Shown in pieces: positions 57,243-64,000 of a stretch of 64,000 bases of DNA (positions are counted from its first letter, which is position 1; each line of letters starts with the position of its first letter). The notes below the pieces were generated by a model. That model was not told the origin of the DNA, ran no database searches, and saw only the letters and a program-made list of their open reading frames with translations. A program made the translations under genes and the position numbers. Origin of the DNA: Sphingomonas sp. Leaf21. Its GTDB lineage: Bacteria > Pseudomonadota > Alphaproteobacteria > Sphingomonadales > Sphingomonadaceae. The stretch lies in contig NZ_CAKASM010000005.1 in the NCBI RefSeq assembly GCF_916858675.1, forward strand, positions 1-64,000, read 5' to 3'.

Positions 57243-57602
57243 GTGTCGCACCCACACGAAGCACAGTCGCTGTTGGCCTGGATGAGCGCCCTGGTCGATT
57301 ATGTCCGTTCGGGCGAGCCCGATCTGACCAACAGGCAGATGGCGCTGCTGCTCGTCGTCTACCTGCGGCCGGGGCCGCATACGGTGCGCGGTTTGGCGCG
57401 CGCTTTGAACGTCTCGAAACCCGTCGTCACCCGCGCCTTGAATAGACTAGGAACGCTGGGCTATCTGCGCCGCCAACGCGATGATAGCGACAAGCGTAAC
57501 ATCTTTGTCGCCAGGACACCTGAAGGGGCGGACTTTCTTGAAGAATTCGGACATTTCATCGGCGCCGGCGACGCCCCCGGCCTCCAACGGGCCAGCGCGT
57601 AA
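57243..57602 (+). CDS. MarR-family transcriptional regulator
   Basis: 119 residues. GTG 57243 has TGGAA about 9 nt upstream; TTG 57228 is an alternative. The winged helix is clear: LTNRQMALLLVVYLRPGPHT, then VRGLARALNVSKPVVTRALN (recognition helix SKPVVTRALNRL) and RRQRDDSDKRNIFVART for the wing. Probably a dimeric repressor with an unknown ligand. Its 3' part overlaps the SH3 gene. Confidence 0.85.
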   Translation: MSHPHEAQSLLAWMSALVDYVRSGEPDLTNRQMALLLVVYLRPGPHTVRGLARALNVSKPVVTRALNRLGTLGYLRRQRDDSDKRNIFVARTPEGADFLEEFGHFIGAGDAPGLQRASA

Positions 57603-57912
57603 GAGCTTCGCGCTCCAGGGGCGGACGGTGAGTCTCGACCCTCGGACCCATGCGGTCCGGCCCGATCTGGCCGATGTCCGGCTCGCCGAATACGTATTCG
57701 CACCGCATTATGCCGCTGCCCTGCCCTATAGGACCAATGCGCCGGTGACGCTGCGCGAGCAGCGGGCGACCGACAGCGTCGTCCTTGCCGAACTGGCGCC
57801 GGGCGAGACGTTCGAGGTGTTGGAGGTCGCTGGCGGCCACGCCTGGGGCATCGCGCCCGATATGGGGCTGGTCGGCTATTGCGACGCGAGCGTGCTGGAG
57901 TTGCTGCAGTGA
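57538..57912 (+). CDS. SH3-domain protein
   Basis: 124 residues from TTG 57538, with GAAGGGG 9 nt upstream; ATG 57481 is the alternative and both overlap the MarR-like gene. The C-terminal part has the bacterial SH3 fold pattern (APVTLREQRATDSVVLAELA, GETFEVLEVAGGHAWGIAP, GLVGYCDASVLELL). This resembles the N-terminal SH3 part of NlpC/P60 proteins, but no Cys-His peptidase domain follows. The role is unknown. Its TGA overlaps the argC GTG start. Confidence 0.7.
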   Translation: MKNSDISSAPATPPASNGPARKSFALQGRTVSLDPRTHAVRPDLADVRLAEYVFAPHYAAALPYRTNAPVTLREQRATDSVVLAELAPGETFEVLEVAGGHAWGIAPDMGLVGYCDASVLELLQ

Positions 57913-58835
57913 CGAAGACGGTGTTCATCGATGGCGGTGCCGGGACCACCGGCCTGGAGATCGCCGACCGGCTGGCGGGACGCGCCGACCTGTCGATCCT
58001 GACCCTGCCCGATGATCGCCGCAAGGATGCGCGCGCACGGGCCGAGGCGATCAACGACGCCGATTTCGTGACCCTCTGCCTGCCCGACGATGCCGCGCGC
58101 GAGGCGGTGTCGCTGATCGCGAACGACCGGACGCGCGTGGTCGACGCCTCGACCGCGCACCGCACCGCCGATGGCTGGACCTATGGTTTCGCCGAGCTCG
58201 ATCCGGAGCAGCAGGACCGGATCGCCGTCGCCCGCTTCGTCTCCAATCCCGGCTGCTACCCGACCGGCTTTCTGGCCCTTGTCCGGCCGCTGGTGCGTGC
58301 GGGCATGATTCCGGCGGACTGGCCGGTGTCGGTCAACGCCGCCTCAGGCTATTCGGGGGGCGGCAAGGCGATGATCGCCGAGTATGAGAGTGCGACCGAG
58401 CGCGCCTTCCGTCCCTATGGCCTCTCGCTGGCGCACAAGCATTCACCCGAGATGCAGCGCCATTCGGGCCTGAGCCACGCGCCGATCTTCGCGCCCGCCG
58501 TGGTGGACACCTATCGCGGCATGGTCGTCGAAGTGCCCCTGCCCCTCTACGCCCTGCCCGGTCGGCCGTCGGTCGACGCGGTCGCCGATATCCTGGCCCA
58601 GGCCTATGCCGACAGCCGCGTCGTAACGGTCGCGCCCGGCGAGATCGCGGCGGTGAATATCGAGGAAAATGCCGGATCCGACCGGATGACCTTGCGCGTC
58701 TGCGGCAATGCGGCCACGGGTCAGGCTCGACTGATCGCGACGCTGGACAATCTGGGCAAGGGAGCCGGCGGTGCGGCGGTGCAGAATCTGAACATCATGG
58801 CCGGGCTCGATCCGACCGCTGGCCTCGTGCTCTAA
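57909..58835 (+). CDS. argC: N-acetyl-gamma-glutamyl-phosphate reductase
   Basis: 308 residues from GTG 57909, overlapping the previous stop as GTGA. It is the short type-2 ArgC: VFIDGGAGTTGLEIADRL for NADP, VSNPGCYPTGFLAL with the catalytic Cys, and LAHKHSPEMQRHSGL with the catalytic His region. Reduces N-acetylglutamyl phosphate in arginine synthesis. It is followed after 9 nt by zwf, so the sugar genes may be co-transcribed with it. Confidence 0.95.
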   Translation: MTKTVFIDGGAGTTGLEIADRLAGRADLSILTLPDDRRKDARARAEAINDADFVTLCLPDDAAREAVSLIANDRTRVVDASTAHRTADGWTYGFAELDPEQQDRIAVARFVSNPGCYPTGFLALVRPLVRAGMIPADWPVSVNAASGYSGGGKAMIAEYESATERAFRPYGLSLAHKHSPEMQRHSGLSHAPIFAPAVVDTYRGMVVEVPLPLYALPGRPSVDAVADILAQAYADSRVVTVAPGEIAAVNIEENAGSDRMTLRVCGNAATGQARLIATLDNLGKGAGGAAVQNLNIMAGLDPTAGLVL

Positions 58836-58844
58836 GGAGACGTC

Positions 58845-60308
58845 ATGACGCGCAATCCCGTTGGCAAGCTGCTGCTGTTCGGCGCGACCGGCGACCTGTC
58901 GCAGCGGATGCTGCTGCCGTCGCTGTTCAATCTTCACTCCGATGGCCTGTTGCCGGAGGGGTTGACGATCACCGGCACCGCCCGGTCGGATCACGACGAT
59001 GCCAGCTTCCGCGAATTCGCGGCGCACGCGCTCGACACCTTCCTGCCCGATGACCGGAAAGACCGCGACACGATCGCCAGCTTCCTAAATCGATTGCAGT
59101 ACCAATCGCTCGATGCGTCGTCGATCGAAGGCTTCCCGGCGCTGGCCGAAAAGGTCGGCGACGTGTCGAACGGCCTCGCCATCTATCTGTCGACGGCGCC
59201 CAGCCTGTTCGAGTCGACGATCAAGGGCCTCGAATCGGTCGGGCTGGCGGGCGACACGGTGCGGATCGGCCTGGAGAAGCCGCTCGGCTATGACCTCGCC
59301 TCGTCCAAGGAGATCAACGACGCGGTCGCCTATGGCTTCCCCGAGGAGCGGACGTTCCGCATCGACCATTATCTGGGCAAGGAAACCGTCCAGAACATTC
59401 TGGCGCTGCGCTTCGGCAATTTCTTCTTCGAGCCGATCTGGAACGCGCACGGCATCGACAATGTCCAGATCACCATCGCCGAGACGGTCGGGCTGGAGGA
59501 TCGCGCGGGCTATTACGAGGGTGCGGGCGCGCTGCGCGACATGGTGCAGAACCATATCCTGCAGCTTCTCGCGCTCGTCGCGATGGAGCCGCCCGCCCGC
59601 TATGACGGCACCGCGATCCGCGACGAGAAGGCCAAGGTCTTCCGCTCGCTCCGCCTGATGACGCCCGAGGAAGTGCCCAACAACACCGTCACCGGCCAAT
59701 ATGCCGACGGCGCGGTCGGCGGGAAGATCGTCGGCTCTTATGCCAACGAGCTGGGCAAGCCGTCCAAGACCGAGACCTTCGTCGCGATCAAGGCGCATGT
59801 CGACAACTGGCGCTGGCAGGGCGTGCCCTTCTACCTGCGGACCGGCAAGCGCATGGCCGCGCGGCGTTCCGAGATCGCGATCCAGTTCAAGCCCGTGCCC
59901 CATTCGATGTTCGCGGGGCGCGGCGGGCTGCTTCAACCCAACACGCTGGTCATCCGCCTGCAGCCCGAGGAGTATATCCAGCTTCTCGTGATGGCGAAGG
60001 AGCCTGGTCTGGACCGTGAGGGCATCCGCCTGCGCGAGGTGCCGCTGAACCTGTCGCTGGACGCCGAGTTCGCCGGGACGCGTCGTCGCATCGCCTATGA
60101 GCGGTTGCTGCTCGACCTGATCGAGGGTGACCAGACGCTGTTCGTCCGTCGTGACGAGGTGGAGGCGCAGTGGACCTGGGTCGACGCGATCCGCGCCGGA
60201 TGGGACGCCAACGACGTCAAGCCCAAGACCTATCCCAGCGGTAGCTGGGGCCCGTCCGCCGCGATCGCGCTGACCGAGCGTGACGGAGTCCACTGGCAGG
60301 ACGACTGA
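58845..60308 (+). CDS. zwf: glucose-6-phosphate dehydrogenase
   Basis: 487 residues from ATG 58845, preceded by AAGGAGA. NADP loop LFGATGDLSQRMLLPSLFNL, the GLEKPLGYDL Lys loop, and the active-site RIDHYLGKETVQN. First step of the Entner-Doudoroff route, oxidising glucose-6-phosphate to 6-phosphogluconolactone. It heads the block zwf-pgl-edd-glk-eda; a hairpin separates it from pgl. Confidence 0.97.
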   Translation: MTRNPVGKLLLFGATGDLSQRMLLPSLFNLHSDGLLPEGLTITGTARSDHDDASFREFAAHALDTFLPDDRKDRDTIASFLNRLQYQSLDASSIEGFPALAEKVGDVSNGLAIYLSTAPSLFESTIKGLESVGLAGDTVRIGLEKPLGYDLASSKEINDAVAYGFPEERTFRIDHYLGKETVQNILALRFGNFFFEPIWNAHGIDNVQITIAETVGLEDRAGYYEGAGALRDMVQNHILQLLALVAMEPPARYDGTAIRDEKAKVFRSLRLMTPEEVPNNTVTGQYADGAVGGKIVGSYANELGKPSKTETFVAIKAHVDNWRWQGVPFYLRTGKRMAARRSEIAIQFKPVPHSMFAGRGGLLQPNTLVIRLQPEEYIQLLVMAKEPGLDREGIRLREVPLNLSLDAEFAGTRRRIAYERLLLDLIEGDQTLFVRRDEVEAQWTWVDAIRAGWDANDVKPKTYPSGSWGPSAAIALTERDGVHWQDD

Positions 60309-60348
60309 CCGCCGCGTGCCGGATGGCGCGCGATGACCGGCAGGCTAT

Positions 60349-60375
60349 GATCCGCCGCCCGCGACGCGGCGGATC
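60349..60375 (+). terminator. hairpin between zwf and pgl
   Basis: GATCCGCCGC (60349-60358) pairs with GCGGCGGATC (60366-60375) across 7 nt, perfect over 10 bp, 41 nt after zwf. No T-run follows, so it may partly stop transcription or protect the zwf mRNA, adjusting the ratio of zwf to the downstream genes. Confidence 0.55.
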
Positions 60376-60408
60376 GGCCTTGCCCAGATACATTAGGACG
60401 TGAGTGAG

Positions 60409-61115
60409 ATGACCGACGAAATCGAATGGTGGGACTATGAAGACACCACCGAAATGGCGGACGCGCTGGCGGGCGACATCCAGTTCATCATCGAGAGCGC
60501 GATCGAGGCGCGCGGCGCGGCGGTGATCGCGCTGTCGGGCGGCAAGACGCCGATCCCGGTCTATGAAAAGCTGGCCAAGGCCAAGCTCGACTGGAAGCGC
60601 GTGACCATCGTCCCCGCCGACGAGCGCGTCGTGCCGCTGGGCGATCCGCTGTCCAACATCACGATGATCGGCAAGATCTTCCTGCCCAAGGGTGCGCGGG
60701 TCATGCCGATCGTGCCGCAGGCGACCGGGGACTATAAGGCCGCCGGCCGATCGGCCGATGCGCTGATGCAGGATCTTCACTGGCCGCTCGACCTCGTCCT
60801 GCTTGGCATGGGCGGCGATGGGCATACCGCGTCGATCTTCCCCGGCCCCGATTATGACGAGGCTCTCAACGGTCCCAAGGAACGCCGCGCGCTGGGCGTG
60901 ATGCCCGATCCCCTCCCCCCCGAAGCGCCGGTCGCGCGCGTCACGCTGAGCCGCGCCGGGATCGTCTCGGCCCGGTCGATCATGATCGCCATCTCGGGCC
61001 CCGCGAAGAAGAAGGTGCTGGAGGACGCGATCAGGGAGGGGGCGTCGTCGCCCTATCCGATCGGTCGCGTGCTGGCCGACGTCGAACTGCCGATCGACAT
61101 CCACTGGAGCGAGCA

Positions 61116-61119
<4 letters not shown>
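60409..61119 (+). CDS. pgl: 6-phosphogluconolactonase
   Basis: 236 residues. ATG 60409 is preferred; AGGA at 60395-60398 is 10 nt upstream, too close to GTG 60400. Pgl/NagB fold: VIALSGGKTPIPVYEKL, VPADERVVPLGDPLSN, and LGMGGDGHTASIFPG, the last two lining the active site. Hydrolyses 6-phosphogluconolactone to 6-phosphogluconate. Its stop overlaps edd by 4 nt. Confidence 0.95.
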
Positions 61120-62933
<1,814 letters not shown>

Positions 62934-62953
62934 GTTTCAAGGGGGAGGATAAC

Positions 62954-63919
62954 ATGGAAATCGTTGCCGTCGACATCGGGGGCACCCATGCGCGCTTCGC
63001 GATCGCCGAGGTCGAGAATGGCCGCGTGGTGAAGCTGGGCGAGCCGTGTACGCAGAAGACCGCCGAACACGCCTCGCTCCAGACCGCGTGGCAGGCGTTC
63101 GGGGCGCATCTGGGCCGTCCGCTGCCCAAGGCGGCATCGCTCGCCATCGCCTCGCCGATCACCGGCGACGTGATCCGCATGACCAACAATCCCTGGGTCA
63201 TCCGCCCCTCGCTGATCCCCGAGCGGCTGGGTGCCGATGTCTACACCGTCATCAACGACTTCGGCGCGGTCGGTCATGCCGTCGCGCAGGTGCCCGAGGC
63301 CGATTTCCTCCACATCTGCGGTCCGGAAGAGCCGATGCCTTCGCACGGCGTCGTCACCGTCTGCGGTCCGGGCACGGGTCTTGGCGTCGCACAGGTGCTG
63401 CTGACCCCCGATCGCTATCATGTGATCGAGACCGAGGGCGGGCATATGGACTATGCCCCGCTCGACGGGATCGAGGATGCGATCCTCAAGCGCCTGCGCC
63501 GGACCTACACCCGCGTGTCGTGCGAGCGGATCTGTTCGGGCCCCGGCATCGTCGCCATCTACGAGACGCTCGCCTCGCTCGAAGGCCGCGCGGTGCCCAG
63601 CCGCGACGATCGCGAAATCTGGACCGAGGCACTGGAGGGGACCGATTCGATCGCGCTCGCCGCGCTCGATCGGTTCTGCCTGGCGCTGGGCGCGGTCGCG
63701 GGCGACTTCGCGCTGGCGCAGGGGGCAAAGACCGTCGTGATCGCCGGTGGCCTGGGCTACCGGATCAAGGACAAGCTGCTGCGTTCGGGCTTCGATCAGC
63801 GCTTCGTCGCCAAGGGGCGTTTCCAGTCGCTGATGGCGCGCATCCCCGTCAAGCTCATCACCCATCCCCAGCCCGGCCTGTTCGGAGCGGCCGCGGCCTT
63901 CGCTCAGGAGCATTCATGA
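62954..63919 (+). CDS. glk: glucokinase
   Basis: 321 residues from ATG 62954, with GGGGGAGGA upstream. VAVDIGGTHARFAIAE is the phosphate-1 loop, VINDFGAVGHAV carries the catalytic Asp, and GPGTGLGVAQVLL the adenosine site. It is the bacterial Glk type. Makes glucose-6-phosphate for zwf. Its stop overlaps the eda start by 4 nt. Confidence 0.95.
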   Translation: MEIVAVDIGGTHARFAIAEVENGRVVKLGEPCTQKTAEHASLQTAWQAFGAHLGRPLPKAASLAIASPITGDVIRMTNNPWVIRPSLIPERLGADVYTVINDFGAVGHAVAQVPEADFLHICGPEEPMPSHGVVTVCGPGTGLGVAQVLLTPDRYHVIETEGGHMDYAPLDGIEDAILKRLRRTYTRVSCERICSGPGIVAIYETLASLEGRAVPSRDDREIWTEALEGTDSIALAALDRFCLALGAVAGDFALAQGAKTVVIAGGLGYRIKDKLLRSGFDQRFVAKGRFQSLMARIPVKLITHPQPGLFGAAAAFAQEHS

Positions 63920-64000
63920 CCGACATCGCCACCATCATGCGCACCAGCGCGGTCATCCCCGTGCTGGTCATCGACGACGCCGCCACCGCCAGGCCGCTGG
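63916..64000 (+). CDS. eda: KDPG aldolase, N-terminus only
   Basis: ATG 63916 overlaps the glk stop (ATGA). The visible part, MTDIATIMRTSAVIPVLVID followed by DAATARPL, fits the first strand and helix of 2-keto-3-deoxy-6-phosphogluconate aldolase. The gene runs off the right edge. It would split KDPG into pyruvate and glyceraldehyde-3-phosphate, closing the pathway encoded upstream. Confidence 0.85.
   Translation, partial: MTDIATIMRTSAVIPVLVIDDAATARPL

Overview
The window looks like a Sphingomonas-type alphaproteobacterium. The DNA is GC-rich with strong codon bias. It has Sphingomonadaceae-type gene content: TonB-dependent receptors, a DUF5818-like protein, a short type-2 ArgC, an Asp-rich HemB metal site, and an Entner-Doudoroff block. 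It also shows alphaproteobacterial regulatory sites: a GTTC-N7-GTTC SOS box at recA, a GGAAC-N16-CGTT EcfG-type promoter at hdeD, and a CTTGAA-N16-CCATAT heat-shock promoter at an hsp20 gene. All assignments come from reading the sequence; no database search was run.

Positions 1-17018 are accessory. A rightward cluster encodes a 61-residue exported peptide, a small secreted protein, a secreted HExxH metallopeptidase-like protein and a TonB-dependent receptor (595-4930). Facing it is a complete four-gene His-Xaa-Ser system, hxsD-hxsB-hxsC-hxsA (8617 down to 5258): a His/Ser-repeat precursor with a peptidoglycan-binding tail, two radical SAM maturases and HxsD, every junction overlapping by 4 nt. 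Next come small hypothetical genes, a frameshifted IS630-type transposase remnant, a 990-residue PHP-plus-SMC-like ATPase (TrlF-like, possible defence gene), a four-gene leftward operon bounded by a LuxR-HTH/TM protein and a winged-helix regulator, a DUF5818-like gene and an orphan 265-residue protein. The accessory DNA stops at the 3' end of tRNA-Arg(ACG), a classic island boundary.

Positions 17019-64000 are mostly core genes. They include a membrane/spermidine-synthase fusion, hemB, a lipid kinase, MATE, alaS, M24 peptidase, a dicarboxylate symporter, GST, recA, ispE, TPR, ETF-ubiquinone oxidoreductase, a UDG-like protein, lytic transglycosylase, a MoaB-type protein, dnaE, hdeD, a lolC-lolD-GNAT-gpx operon, a second TonB receptor, hsp20 with an apparent ROSE RNA thermometer, pyrG, secG, argC, and zwf-pgl-edd-glk-eda (eda runs off the right edge). 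Three loci between 51 and 57 kb carry a shared REP-like palindrome.

An odd core locus is at 41287-43061. A PA0069-type radical SAM gene was interrupted exactly at its CxxxCxxC codons. The native 5' end remains as a fragment, and a 707-bp segment flanked by TGCGAGCA repeats supplies a divergent replacement 5' end plus one secreted-protein gene. Removing the segment would restore an intact native frame. The hxs system and this gene-restoring insertion are the most notable items.
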